A stretch of DNA of 64,000 bases from the NCBI RefSeq assembly GCF_006716885.1, contig NZ_VFPU01000001.1, positions 2,542,001 to 2,606,000 of the forward strand, written 5' to 3'. The stretch is from Ornithinimicrobium humiphilum. Its GTDB lineage: Bacteria > Actinomycetota > Actinomycetes > Actinomycetales > Dermatophilaceae. Below are positions 14,915 through 23,503 of the stretch, in pieces. The position numbers and the translations under genes are program-made. How positions within the stretch are numbered: the first letter of the stretch is position 1; each line of letters opens with the position of its first letter. The notes beneath the pieces are model-generated. The model did no database searches. It was not told where the DNA came from and was given only the letters and a program-made list of their open reading frames with translations.

Positions 14915-16396
14915 ATGGAGCAGACCCCTACCTTCGCCGACTTCGGCCTTCACCCCGACCTGGTCCGCGGCCTCGCGGACAACGGCATCACCGCGCCCTT
15001 CCCCATCCAGGCGATGACCCTGCCGGTCGCGCTGTCGAGGCACGACATCATCGGCCAGGCCAAGACCGGCACCGGCAAGACCCTCGGCTTCGGCCTCCCG
15101 CTGCTGCAGCACGTCGTCGCCCCCGGTGACGACGGTTTCGCCGACCTGGAGGCGCCCGGCGCCCCGCAGGCCCTGGTCGTGGCCCCCACCCGCGAGCTCG
15201 CCGTGCAGGTCTCCGGCGACCTGGCTAAGGCGGGCACCCACCGCGGCATCCGTGTCCTGACCATCTACGGCGGCCGCGCCTACGAGCCGCAGATCGAGAC
15301 GCTGCAGCAGGGTGTCGAGGTCGTCGTGGGCACCCCCGGCCGCCTGCTCGACCTGGCCGCCAAGGGACACCTGAACCTCGCGCACGCCCGCACGGTCGTG
15401 CTCGACGAGGCCGACGAGATGCTCGACCTGGGCTTCCTGCCCGACGTCGAGAAGCTGCTGGCGCTCACCCCGGCGGGCCGCCACACCATGCTCTTCAGCG
15501 CCACGATGCCCGGCGCCGTCGTCTCCCTGGCCCGCCAGTACATGACCCAGCCCACGCACATCCGCGCGATGAGCGACGACGGCGACGACCGTCAGACCGT
15601 GGCCGCCGTGGAGCAGTTCGTCTACCGGGCCCACGCCATGGACAAGGTCGAGATGGTCGCGCGCATCCTGCAGGCGGAGGGCCGGGGCCGGTCCATCATC
15701 TTCACGCGCACCAAGCGCACCGCCGCCAAGGTCGCCGACGAGCTCGTCGAGCGCGGCTTCGCCGCCGCCCCGCTGCACGGCGACCTCGGCCAGGGCGCCC
15801 GCGAGCAGGCGCTGCGCGCCTTCCGCAACGACAAGGTGGACGTCCTCGTCGCGACCGACGTCGCGGCCCGCGGCATCGACGTCGAGGCCGTCACCCACGT
15901 CATCAACTTCCAGTGCCCCGAGGACGAGAAGACCTACCTGCACCGCATCGGCCGCACCGGGCGGGCCGGCGCCACGGGCGTGGCCATCACCTTCGTCGAC
16001 TGGGACGACCTGCCCCGCTGGGGCCTGATCAACAAGGCCCTCGACCTCGGCTACCCGGAGCCGGAGGAGACCTACTCCTCCAGCCCGCACCTCTACGAGC
16101 AGCTCGACATCCCCGAGGGCACGCGCGGCACGCTGCCGAAGTCCGCGCGCACCCACGAGGGCCTCTCGGGCGAGCGCCTGGAGGACCTGGGCGGTCCCGA
16201 GCAGCGCGGCGGCAAGGGCCGTGGCGCGGGTCGGAGCCGGGGCGGGCGCACCGGGTCCGAGGGTCGCCGTGAGGGTGGCTCGCGCCGTCGCGAGGGCGCC
16301 GCGGGCACGGCCGAGCAGTCCGGCTCCGCCGAGCGTCCGCGTCGCCGTCGCCGCCGCACCACCAAGGTGACCGGCACCGCCACCGACGCCAGCTGA
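14915..16396 (+). CDS. DEAD-box ATP-dependent RNA helicase
   Basis: The 493-residue protein carries the full motif set: Q motif FPIQAMT, AKTGTGKT (motif I), PTRELAVQ, VGTPGRL, DEAD (motif II), SAT, and VATDVAARGIDV with HRIGRTGRAG in the second domain. The last 90 residues are Arg/Gly-rich and basic ([21 protein letters not shown]), a typical RNA-binding tail. It resembles the RhlE/CsdA group (RhlE is at the equivalent mycobacterial position). It unwinds structured RNA in ribosome assembly or decay; the exact role is not visible. GGAAGA precedes ATG 14915. It converges with the PHP gene, with 23 bases between stops. Confidence 0.92.
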   Translation: MEQTPTFADFGLHPDLVRGLADNGITAPFPIQAMTLPVALSRHDIIGQAKTGTGKTLGFGLPLLQHVVAPGDDGFADLEAPGAPQALVVAPTRELAVQVSGDLAKAGTHRGIRVLTIYGGRAYEPQIETLQQGVEVVVGTPGRLLDLAAKGHLNLAHARTVVLDEADEMLDLGFLPDVEKLLALTPAGRHTMLFSATMPGAVVSLARQYMTQPTHIRAMSDDGDDRQTVAAVEQFVYRAHAMDKVEMVARILQAEGRGRSIIFTRTKRTAAKVADELVERGFAAAPLHGDLGQGAREQALRAFRNDKVDVLVATDVAARGIDVEAVTHVINFQCPEDEKTYLHRIGRTGRAGATGVAITFVDWDDLPRWGLINKALDLGYPEPEETYSSSPHLYEQLDIPEGTRGTLPKSARTHEGLSGERLEDLGGPEQRGGKGRGAGRSRGGRTGSEGRREGGSRRREGAAGTAEQSGSAERPRRRRRRTTKVTGTATDAS

Positions 16397-16419
16397 CGAC
16401 CCCTGCCGGGGCGGTCGGG

Positions 16420-17295
16420 TCAGCCCACCGCCCCCAGCAGCGGCGTCCCGGAGGCCCGCCCGAGGATCGCCTCGAGCACCTCCGGGGACGTCGTGTTCTC
16501 CGCCAGCCGGTTCTCCTTGCCGGTGCCGTGGTAGTCGCTGGACCCCGTGCGCAGCAGCCCCAGCCGCGCAGCCAGGGTCGCCGCGTGCTCCCGCTCCCGG
16601 GGCCCGTGGTCGCGGTGGTCCACCTCGAGGCCGGCCAGCCCGGCCTCGGCCATGGTCGCGACGACGTCGTCGGTGACGGTGCGGCCGCGCTTGGCCGCGA
16701 ACGGGTGGGCGAGCACCGCCGCTCCCCCGGCCGCGACGACGAGCTCGGTGGCGCGCACCGGGTCGGGGGCCGCGTGCGTCACGTAGTAGGGACTGCGGGA
16801 CGACAGCACGTCGGCGAAGGCCTGGTCCCGGGTCGAGTAGACCCCGTTGCGCACCAGCACGTCGGCGATGTGCGGGCGGCCGAGCGAGGCGTCGTCCCCG
16901 GCACCGGCCAGCACCTCCGCGTAGGAGACGGGATAGCCGTCGGCGGCCAGCCGCTCCACCATGACCTGCAGCCTGCTGTCCCTGCTGTGCCGGCTCGCGG
17001 CCAGCTCGCGCGCGAGGGCCTCGTCGTCGGGGTCGGGCAGGTAGGCGAGCAGGTGCACCGAGACCCCGCGCCAGCTGCAGGACACCTCGATCCCGGGCAC
17101 GACCAGGACCCCTGCCTCCCGGCCCGCCACGTCGGCTTCGGCCCAGCCGGTCACGACGTCGTGGTCGGTCAGCGCGAGCACGTCCACCCCGGCGTCCGCA
17201 GCCTGCCGCACGAGGGTCGCGGGAGGCTCGGTGCCGTCGCTGTGGAGCGAGTGGGTGTGCAGGTCGATCACCGCGTCGGCCGGGAGGGGGTGCAT
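16420..17295 (-). CDS. PHP-domain metal-dependent phosphoesterase (TrpH/YciV type)
   Basis: The 291-residue protein has the PHP metal motifs: HTHS at 13-16 with HSDG at 18-21, LTDHD at 42-46, the internal H of AHPF, and SSDYHG near the C-terminus. This group includes 3',5'-nucleoside bisphosphate phosphatases and RNA 5'-end exonucleases (RNase AM); which one cannot be told from sequence alone. ATG 17295 has TACCGT ending seven bases upstream, supporting a leaderless start. The ATG at 17328 would lie before that box. It is divergent from the lipoprotein gene. Confidence 0.88.
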   Translation of the reverse strand: MHPLPADAVIDLHTHSLHSDGTEPPATLVRQAADAGVDVLALTDHDVVTGWAEADVAGREAGVLVVPGIEVSCSWRGVSVHLLAYLPDPDDEALARELAASRHSRDSRLQVMVERLAADGYPVSYAEVLAGAGDDASLGRPHIADVLVRNGVYSTRDQAFADVLSSRSPYYVTHAAPDPVRATELVVAAGGAAVLAHPFAAKRGRTVTDDVVATMAEAGLAGLEVDHRDHGPREREHAATLAARLGLLRTGSSDYHGTGKENRLAENTTSPEVLEAILGRASGTPLLGAVG

Positions 17296-17302
17296 GACGG
17301 AC

Positions 17303-17308
17303 ACGGTA
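17303..17308 (-). promoter_or_regulatory. -10 box of the PHP gene (leaderless)
   Basis: TACCGT on the minus strand ends seven bases before ATG 17295. Confidence 0.5.
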
Positions 17309-17384
17309 TGCGGTGCCCGAGGCGGCATACTGGTGAACCTGACCGTCGGTGCCCGGGCCCGGGTGCCCCGACCCGAGGAGTTCC

Positions 17385-18065
17385 ATGACCCTGACGCCCC
17401 GTCGTCCCCGTCCGGCGGCCGCGACCGGCCTCGCCGGGCTGCTGGCCCTCGCCGTGCTGACCGGGTGCGCGCAGGAGGACCCCACCGACGACGAGGTGAC
17501 GTCCAGCACCCCGACGGTCGACGACGACGTCGCGACGTCGAGCGCGCCGGACGAGTCCGTGGTCACCTCCGAGGCCCCGGACGACTCGGCCGCCACCTCC
17601 TCCGCGCCGGTCGAGCGCGGCCCGATCACCCTGGCGGCGACCGACGGCAGCTTCGAGATCGAGATCCCCGGGCGCTGGGAGGACGCGATCGACCTGGTGG
17701 ACGACGAGAGCATCCTCGTCGCGGCCAAGGACACCGAGCGGATCGACGACTTCTTCACCAACGTCGTGGTGACGCAGGAGGAGTACGTCCAGAACCTCAC
17801 CTCCGCGGTGGAGCGCACCGCCCAGGAGCTGGCCGGCGAGGACGGCGAGTACGAGCTGCTCGAGCCCGCTCCGGTCGACGGCAACCGCGCCCCCGGCTAC
17901 ACGCTGGTGCGCGAGGTCGACGGGGTCTCCGTCCACCAGACGCAGCGCTGGGTCAGCCACGACGGCACGCTCTACGTCGTGACGTTCTCGGCGGTCGAGA
18001 GCCAGGCCGAGGAGAGCGCGCCCGTCCTCGACGACATCCTCGCCTCCTGGACCTGGAACGACTGA
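17385..18065 (+). CDS. Secreted lipoprotein, possibly LpqN-like
   Basis: The 226-residue product has a signal peptide with a lipobox (LTGC, Cys near 25). An acidic Ser/Thr-rich linker (about 26-75) contains repeats of the form SSAPDES/SEAPDDS. The folded domain starts at about 78 (ITLAATDGSFEIEIPGRWEDA) and ends WTWND. The domain looks like the LpqN/PsbP-type lipoprotein fold of actinobacteria, a guess from the strand pattern and the PGRW segment. It is anchored outside the membrane. ATG 17385 has GAGGAG upstream; a TACTGG box with short leader lies near 17327. It is monocistronic and converges with thrE. Confidence 0.75.
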   Translation: MTLTPRRPRPAAATGLAGLLALAVLTGCAQEDPTDDEVTSSTPTVDDDVATSSAPDESVVTSEAPDDSAATSSAPVERGPITLAATDGSFEIEIPGRWEDAIDLVDDESILVAAKDTERIDDFFTNVVVTQEEYVQNLTSAVERTAQELAGEDGEYELLEPAPVDGNRAPGYTLVREVDGVSVHQTQRWVSHDGTLYVVTFSAVESQAEESAPVLDDILASWTWND

Positions 18066-18111
18066 CGGGCGGAGCCGGACGACCGCGGCAGCGGGCGACC
18101 GACCCTCGACC

Positions 18112-19632
18112 TCAGGGCTCGACGACGCGCCCCCGGGAGCGCTTCCGCGCCCGCTGGGCGGCGACGTCCAGACCGAGACGCCGGCGGGCCAGGTAGCCAC
18201 CGATCGACAGCCCGCCCGCCAGGGCGATGCCGGTGGCGACCGCCGTGAGGAGGTGCGTCAGCGCGTTGGGCACGACGGCCGGCGTGCCCTCCTGCATGAG
18301 GTAGATCGCCCGGTAGACCGCGAGCCCGGGCAGCAGCGGCACGATGCCCGCGGTGCCGATCGCCAGCTCGGGCAGGCGCAGCCGCCGGTTGGCCAGGACC
18401 GCGAGCGCCCCGACGGGGGACGCCGCGACGGCGGTGCTCGCCACCGGACCCAGCCCCAGCCCGAGCGCGAGCTCGAGGACCAGCCACGCCAGGGAGGCCA
18501 CCAGCGTCGCGACGAGGGTGGCCCGGAAGCCGGTGTAGGTGCCGAGGCAGAAGCCGACGGCGATGAGGGCGGCGCCGAGCGTGCTCAGCAGGGGCGTCCC
18601 GCCGAGCACCACGAACGGCGAGACCTCCATCGAGACGCCGAGCCGGTTGGCCGTGCCGATGACGATGGCGACGCCGACGGCGATGCCGAGCGTCATCATC
18701 ACCACCTCCATGACCCGCGCACCGGCGGTGACGTAGTAGCCGTCCAGGGCGTCCTGGGCGGCACCGACGACGCCCAGACCGGCGAGGAGCATGACGATGC
18801 CGGAGATGACCACCAGCGAGGGCGAGCGCACCCCCGGCACGTCGATGCCGTTCTCGACGGCCGCGAAGAGCGCCAGCGCGATCGTCGCCGGCACCATGGC
18901 GCTGAGCACCTGGGCGAAGAATGCGGCGAGGCCGATGCCGTACATCACCCGCTGCACCCGGTCGACGATCACGGCGGAGACCGCGGCGACGAACCACATG
19001 CCCGGGGACGCGCCGAAGAGCATGACCACGCCCACGGTCAGCAGCGCCGCCCCGAGCGTGACGACCCACCGCCGGTAGGGGTGCGGGGCGGTCAGGATCT
19101 CGGTGAGCCGGCGCCGCGCCTCGTCGACGTCCAGGGGCTCGCGCCCGGCCGCCGAGTCGCGCACCGCCCGGTCGACCATCCGCTGGACGGCCTCCAGCCG
19201 CGTGTAGTCCGGGGCCCTGCCGGGGATGACGCGCATCACCGACAGCGGGTCCTCGTGCAGGCCGCGGTGGATGGACACGGTGATCGAGGTGAAGGTCACG
19301 TCGACGTGCGCCGAGCGCACGCCGTAGGCGGAGGTGAGGCGCAGCACGGTCGCCACGCAGTCTGCGGCCGAGGCGCCGGTGGAGAGCATCGCCTCGCCGA
19401 CCCGCAGCGCGAGGTCGATGACGGCACGGGCGTGGCGCTGGGAGATGTCCTCGTCGCCGCCCAGGCGGGTGCCCAGGGCCATCGTCGGGGGCGAGACGCC
19501 CCGGACCACGTGCACGGCCCGGTCGCGCCACACGCGGCCCACCCGCCGGGCCGGTCGGACCACGGGCGCGGGGACGCGTTGCGGCCCGGTGACCTCGCCG
19601 GCGGGCAGGGGGTCGGTGGTCGGCTCGCTCAC
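18112..19632 (-). CDS. thrE: Threonine/serine exporter, ThrE family
   Basis: The 506-residue protein has a cytoplasmic N-terminal domain (about 60-185, with DLALRVGEAMLSTGASAADC) and about ten membrane helices in two blocks (190-345 and 360-480). This matches ThrE of Corynebacterium in length and the fused ThrE_1/ThrE_2 layout. ThrE exports threonine and serine using the proton motive force. The GTG start at 19632 has TAGGCT ending seven bases upstream, consistent with a leaderless transcript. It is divergent from aminopeptidase P with 71 bases between starts. Confidence 0.88.
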   Translation of the reverse strand: MSEPTTDPLPAGEVTGPQRVPAPVVRPARRVGRVWRDRAVHVVRGVSPPTMALGTRLGGDEDISQRHARAVIDLALRVGEAMLSTGASAADCVATVLRLTSAYGVRSAHVDVTFTSITVSIHRGLHEDPLSVMRVIPGRAPDYTRLEAVQRMVDRAVRDSAAGREPLDVDEARRRLTEILTAPHPYRRWVVTLGAALLTVGVVMLFGASPGMWFVAAVSAVIVDRVQRVMYGIGLAAFFAQVLSAMVPATIALALFAAVENGIDVPGVRSPSLVVISGIVMLLAGLGVVGAAQDALDGYYVTAGARVMEVVMMTLGIAVGVAIVIGTANRLGVSMEVSPFVVLGGTPLLSTLGAALIAVGFCLGTYTGFRATLVATLVASLAWLVLELALGLGLGPVASTAVAASPVGALAVLANRRLRLPELAIGTAGIVPLLPGLAVYRAIYLMQEGTPAVVPNALTHLLTAVATGIALAGGLSIGGYLARRRLGLDVAAQRARKRSRGRVVEP

Positions 19633-19639
19633 GCCGACC

Positions 19640-19645
19640 AGCCTA
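19640..19645 (-). promoter_or_regulatory. -10 box of thrE (leaderless)
   Basis: TAGGCT on the minus strand ends seven bases before GTG 19632. Confidence 0.5.
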
Positions 19646-19691
19646 GGTGCGGTCCCCCGGTCGCCGCTGCCGGAGCCGTCGATGCACCGCC

Positions 19692-19697
19692 TACGAT
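19692..19697 (+). promoter_or_regulatory. -10 box of the aminopeptidase P gene (leaderless)
   Basis: TACGAT ends six bases before GTG 19704. Confidence 0.55.
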
Positions 19698-19703
19698 GAC
19701 CGG

Positions 19704-21233
19704 GTGAGCGAGAAGCAGCACAAGGCCGACCACCGCAGCCGCCCCACGGGGGCGGCCTTCCGAGAGTTCATGGGCAGCAGCTGGGCGCCGCGCAGCGGCG
19801 AGCTGCCGACCCTGACCGAGGCGGCGAGGTATGCCGCGAGCCGGCGGGAGCAGGTCTCCGCCGCCTATCCCGGCACCCGGGTGGTGGTCCCCGCCGGCGG
19901 GTTCAAGATCCGCAGCAACGACACCGACTACGTCTTCCGCCCCCACAGCGCCTTCGCGCACCTGACCGGGCTGGGTGCCGACCGCGAGCCGGACGCCGTG
20001 CTCGTCCTCGAGCCGCGCACCGCCGAGGACGGCTCCCCCGACGGCCACGAGGCCGTCCTCTACTTCCTGCCGCTCGCCGACCGCGACAGCGAGGAGTTCT
20101 TCGCCGACTCCCGGGTGGGCGAGTTCTGGGTCGGCGAGCGCCCGACGCTGGCCTCGGCCGCCGCCGAGCTCGGCGTCACCACCCGCCACCTGGACGAGCT
20201 GCAGGACGCCCTGGCCAAGGACGCCGGCCCCGGCGGGCTGGCGCTCGCCGTCGTCCGCGACGCCGACCGCGAGGTCGCCGAGATGGTCGACGCGGTGCGC
20301 GCCCAGGTGGGGCTGACCACCGACGAGGCGGCCGCCGCCGCCGCGCAGGAGGCCGACGCCGCGCTGGCCCGTGCGCTGTCCACGCTGCGTCTGGTCAAGG
20401 ACGACTGGGAGGTGCGGCAGATGGAGGAGGCCGTCGAGGCGACCGCGACGGCCTTCGACGCCGTCGTCGGGCAGCTGCCCGAGGCGGTGCGCCGGGGCCG
20501 CGGTGAGCGCTGGGTCGAGGGGGTCTTCGGGCTGCACGCCCGGCACCAGGGCAACGGCGTGGGCTACGACTCGATCGCGGCCGCCGGCGAGCACGCCACC
20601 ACCCTGCACTGGATCCGTAACACCGGTGAGGTGCGCGACGGCGACCTGCTCCTGCTGGACGCCGGTGTCGAGACCGACTCCCTCTTCACCGCCGACGTGA
20701 CCCGGACCGTCCCGGTCAACGGCACCTTCACGCCCGCCCAGCGCAAGGTCTACGAGGCTGTGCTGGAGGCCCAGGAGGCGGGCCTGGCCGCCGCGCGACC
20801 GGGCAACCGCTTCAAGGACGTGCACGCCGCCGCGATCGAGGTCATCGCGCGCCACCTGCTCGAGTGGGGCCTGCTGCCCGAGGGCGTGACCCTGGAGCAG
20901 ACGCTGGACGCCGAGGAGGGCCAGTTCCACCGGCGCTGGATGGTCCACGGCACCAGCCACCACCTGGGCATCGACGTGCACGACTGCGCGCTGGCGCTGC
21001 GGGAGGACTACGTCGAGGGCGAGCTGCGCGAGGGCATGGTGCTCACCGTGGAGCCGGGCCTCTACTTCAAGTCCGACGACCTGCTGGTCCCGGAGGAGCT
21101 GCGGGGCATCGGCGTGCGCATCGAGGACGACATCGTCATCACCGCCGACGGCCACCGCAACCTGTCGGCGATGCTGCCGCGCACGGCCGACGAGGTCGAG
21201 GCCTGGGTGCGCTCCGGGGGCGTCCGCTCCTGA
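19704..21233 (+). CDS. pepP: Xaa-Pro aminopeptidase (aminopeptidase P, M24B)
   Basis: The 509-residue protein has an N-terminal AMP_N domain (about 20-190) and a creatinase-fold catalytic domain with the five metal ligands. These are Asp in LLLDAGVE, Asp in FTADVTRTVP, His in GTSHHLGIDVHD, Glu in VEPGLYF and Glu in RIEDDIVIT. It removes N-terminal residues before proline and is cytoplasmic (no signal peptide). GTG 19704 is chosen because a TACGAT box ends six bases earlier; the earlier ATG at 19647 lies upstream of the promoter and inside the thrE side. Length and motifs are normal for the family. Confidence 0.9.
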   Translation: MSEKQHKADHRSRPTGAAFREFMGSSWAPRSGELPTLTEAARYAASRREQVSAAYPGTRVVVPAGGFKIRSNDTDYVFRPHSAFAHLTGLGADREPDAVLVLEPRTAEDGSPDGHEAVLYFLPLADRDSEEFFADSRVGEFWVGERPTLASAAAELGVTTRHLDELQDALAKDAGPGGLALAVVRDADREVAEMVDAVRAQVGLTTDEAAAAAAQEADAALARALSTLRLVKDDWEVRQMEEAVEATATAFDAVVGQLPEAVRRGRGERWVEGVFGLHARHQGNGVGYDSIAAAGEHATTLHWIRNTGEVRDGDLLLLDAGVETDSLFTADVTRTVPVNGTFTPAQRKVYEAVLEAQEAGLAAARPGNRFKDVHAAAIEVIARHLLEWGLLPEGVTLEQTLDAEEGQFHRRWMVHGTSHHLGIDVHDCALALREDYVEGELREGMVLTVEPGLYFKSDDLLVPEELRGIGVRIEDDIVITADGHRNLSAMLPRTADEVEAWVRSGGVRS

Positions 21234-21242
21234 CGGGGCGGG

Positions 21243-21268
21243 GCGCGCCGGCCTCGAGGTCGGCGCGC
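21243..21268. terminator. Bidirectional terminator between pepP and the stress protein gene
   Basis: An 8-bp GC stem (GCGCGCCG / CGGCGCGC) with a ten-base loop lies between two convergent stop codons. Confidence 0.6.
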
Positions 21269-21307
21269 ACGGCCCTGCCGCCCCCTCGGGGTCGACCGCG
21301 GAGCGGC

Positions 21308-21811
21308 TCAGCTCAGCGGGCGACCGGGGCGGCGGTCGAGCAGGTCGCGGGCTTGCTCCACCAGCTTGTGCTCGGTGAGCACCTCGTAGCGGGTGGCGAC
21401 GACCTGGCTCACGGAGACGAAGTCGCGGCGACCCCGTGTCATGGAGTAGCCCAGGAGCGCCCACACCAGACCGAAGAAGGCGCCGAAGAAGAGCGAGCCG
21501 ACGACGGTCATGAGCGCGTCGCCCGACGGGGCGAAGAGGGCGAAGATCAGGCCCACGAAGAGGCCCAGCCAGACTCCGGAGAGCAGGCCGCCGACGGCGA
21601 CCCGTCCGGTCGTGAGACGCCCGGTGACCCGCTCGACCTGCTTGAGGTCGGTGCCGACGATCATGCACTGGTCGACGGGGAACTCCTCGTCGGACAGGTA
21701 GTCGACGACCGCCTGGGCCTCCTCGTAGGTGTCGAAGACGCCGAGGCTCATCGGGTAGTCCAGCGCGAGGACGGGTCCGGGGCGCCCTGGGGTGCTCGCA
21801 GGTGAGGTCAC
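21308..21811 (-). CDS. General stress protein 17M-like membrane protein
   Basis: The 167-residue protein has an N-terminal soluble domain (LGVFDTYEEAQAVVDYLSD, typical of the YflT/GSP-17M domain). Two glycine-rich membrane helices follow at about 68-92 and 100-122, then a short cytoplasmic tail. Family members are stress-induced; the mechanism is unknown. GTG 21811 has CACAAT ending six bases upstream (21823-21818), so I place the start there. The frame runs on 99 codons further but through DNA that holds a terminator and another gene. Confidence 0.8.
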   Translation of the reverse strand: MTSPASTPGRPGPVLALDYPMSLGVFDTYEEAQAVVDYLSDEEFPVDQCMIVGTDLKQVERVTGRLTTGRVAVGGLLSGVWLGLFVGLIFALFAPSGDALMTVVGSLFFGAFFGLVWALLGYSMTRGRRDFVSVSQVVATRYEVLTEHKLVEQARDLLDRRPGRPLS

Positions 21812-21817
21812 GAGCAC

Positions 21818-21823
21818 ATTGTG
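21818..21823 (-). promoter_or_regulatory. -10 box of the stress protein gene (leaderless)
   Basis: CACAAT on the minus strand ends six bases before GTG 21811. Confidence 0.5.
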
Positions 21824-21871
21824 CCGCGCCGGGGCTCCCCCCGGCGACCCTGCCCCGCCCAGGGACGCGAA

Positions 21872-21902
21872 GACCCCCGGACCGGGTGCGGTCGCGGGGG
21901 TC
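21872..21902. terminator. Hairpin terminator behind the small basic ORF
   Basis: GACCCCCG / CGGGGGTC, an 8-bp stem, lies between the small ORF stop (21931) and the stress protein promoter. Confidence 0.55.
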
Positions 21903-21930
21903 GAGGCTGTCGGTGCGGTGCTGCGGTACG

Positions 21931-22044
21931 TCAGCGGCGCGGCGAGCGGCGGCGCGGTCGGACGGGACGCTTGGCGACGTCCTCGGCCGGGGTGTGGCGG
22001 AAAGCTCGGGCGGCGGACGGTCGGTAGACGATCGTCGGGATCAC
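21931..22044 (-). CDS. Small basic protein (37 aa), unrecognised
   Basis: GTG 22044 follows GAGGAG at nine bases and the frame ends at TGA 21931. The product starts VIPTIVYRPSAARAFRHTP and ends in an Arg-rich tail (RPVRPRRRSPRR), with 11 Arg in 37 residues. It fills an otherwise unexplained 400-base gap. It has its own -10 box (TAGAAT 22116-22111), a leader hairpin at 22069-22087 and a terminator at 21872-21902, which together form a complete small transcription unit. I know no family. It could be a nucleic-acid- or ribosome-binding peptide, or the transcript could be a small RNA with a chance frame. Confidence 0.5.
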   Translation of the reverse strand: MIPTIVYRPSAARAFRHTPAEDVAKRPVRPRRRSPRR

Positions 22045-22068
22045 GGCGTGCTGCTCCTCGGTCGGCGG

Positions 22069-22116
22069 CCGGGCGGAGCTCGCCCGGTCCAGATTGTTGA
22101 ACTGTCACCTATTCTA
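22069..22116 (-). promoter_or_regulatory. Promoter and leader hairpin of the 37-aa ORF
   Basis: The -10 box TAGAAT lies at 22116-22111. The leader hairpin CCGGGCG / CGCCCGG (five-base loop, 22069-22087) lies about 25 bases before the ribosome site. Confidence 0.45.
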
Positions 22117-22198
22117 CGCCATCGGGGGCTCGGATATTCCCGTCCGCACGCCCCCGCCCACGCGGCTCCTCGGCCCGGGTCGGAGGGCCTGACCTGGG

Positions 22199-22204
22199 TA
22201 TCCT
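22199..22204 (+). promoter_or_regulatory. -10 box of the MgtE/CBS gene (leaderless)
   Basis: TATCCT ends six bases before GTG 22211. Confidence 0.55.
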
Positions 22205-22210
22205 GCCCGG

Positions 22211-23503
22211 GTGAGCTCCTCCCGCGTGTTCGTCGCCCGCCTCAACGGGATGAGTGTCTTCGACCCCCTGGGCGACGAGGTCGGGCGCGTCCGCGACGTG
22301 GTGGTCACGCTGACCGGCCGCGCCGCCCACCACGGCCCCCGCGTCATCGGCCTGGTCGTCGAGGTGCCGGGCCGGCGCCGGGTCTTCGTGCCCATCACCC
22401 GCGTCACCTCGATCGACGCGGGGCAGGTCATCACGACCGGGCTCGTCAACATGCGGCGCTTCCAGCAGCGACCCGGCGAGACGCTGGTCGTCGGCGAGCT
22501 CTTCGACCGCCGCGTGACCGTGCACGAGGACGGCGAGCCGGTGCCGGCGGTGGTCGAGGACATCGCGATGGACCTGCAGCGCGGGGGCGACTGGCGCCTC
22601 ACCAAGCTCTTCGTCCGCAAGGGCGTCGACACCGGTCCGGCGCGCGGGCTGCGGCTGCGGCGGCGGCGCGGCGAGACCGTCCTGCTCGACCTCGAGGAGG
22701 TCGAGGGCCTGCACGACGCCGGTCCCGCCCAGGCGGCCACCGCGCTGCTCGAGGCCTACGAGGACCTCAAGCCCCAGGACCTGGCCGAGGCCATCCACGA
22801 CCTCAGCCCCAAGCGCCGGGCCGAGGTGGCCGACGCCCTCGACGACGAGACGCTCGCGGACGTCATGGAGGAGCTGCCCGACGACGACCGGCTGGAGATT
22901 CTCACCCACCTGCCGAGCGAGCGGGCCGCGGACATCCTCGAGGTGATGCAGCCCGACGACGCGACCGACCTGCTGGCCGACCTGCCGGTCGACACCCAGG
23001 AGCAGCTGCTCCAGCTCATGGAGCCGGACGAGGCCGCCGACCTGCGGCGTCTGCTCACCTACGACGAGGACACCGCGGGTGGTCTGATGACGACCGAGCC
23101 GGTGATCCTCGGCCCCGAGGCCAGCATCGCGGAGGCCCTGGCGCTGGTGCGCCGCGAGGAGGTGCACCCGGCCGTCGCCTCGCTGGTCTACGTCACCCGC
23201 CCGCCGCACGAGACCCCGACCGGCCGCCTGCTCGGCAGCGTGCACATCCAGCGGCTGCTGCGCGAGCCCCCGCACCAGCCGGTGGGCTCGATCCTCGACC
23301 CCGAGATCGACCCCGTCTCCCCCGACGCCTCGCTCGGCGAGGTCACCCGCGCCCTCGCGACCTACAACCTCGTGGCGCTGCCCGTCACCGACGGCGAGGG
23401 CCGCCTGCTCGGGGCGGTCACGGTCGACGACGTGCTCGACCACATCCTTCCCGACGACTGGCGCGAGGACCGCGGCGAGCTGACGGAGGTGAGCGATGTC
23501 TGA
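22211..23503 (+). CDS. Soluble PRC-barrel / MgtE-N / CBS-domain protein
   Basis: The 430-residue protein has an N-terminal PRC-barrel-like region (two copies, about 5-75 and 95-150: GDEVGRVRDVVVTL). The MgtE N-terminal superhelix follows (about 170-285, with LPDDDRLEILTHLPSERAADIL), then a CBS pair (about 290-425, ending TVDDVLDHILPDDW). The transmembrane half of MgtE is missing, so this is not a transporter by itself. It could be a magnesium- or nucleotide-sensing regulator. The next gene, a DUF1003 membrane protein, overlaps it by eight bases and may be the membrane partner. The same pair occurs at mycobacterial Rv1232c-Rv1231c. Confidence 0.88.
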   Translation: MSSSRVFVARLNGMSVFDPLGDEVGRVRDVVVTLTGRAAHHGPRVIGLVVEVPGRRRVFVPITRVTSIDAGQVITTGLVNMRRFQQRPGETLVVGELFDRRVTVHEDGEPVPAVVEDIAMDLQRGGDWRLTKLFVRKGVDTGPARGLRLRRRRGETVLLDLEEVEGLHDAGPAQAATALLEAYEDLKPQDLAEAIHDLSPKRRAEVADALDDETLADVMEELPDDDRLEILTHLPSERAADILEVMQPDDATDLLADLPVDTQEQLLQLMEPDEAADLRRLLTYDEDTAGGLMTTEPVILGPEASIAEALALVRREEVHPAVASLVYVTRPPHETPTGRLLGSVHIQRLLREPPHQPVGSILDPEIDPVSPDASLGEVTRALATYNLVALPVTDGEGRLLGAVTVDDVLDHILPDDWREDRGELTEVSDV

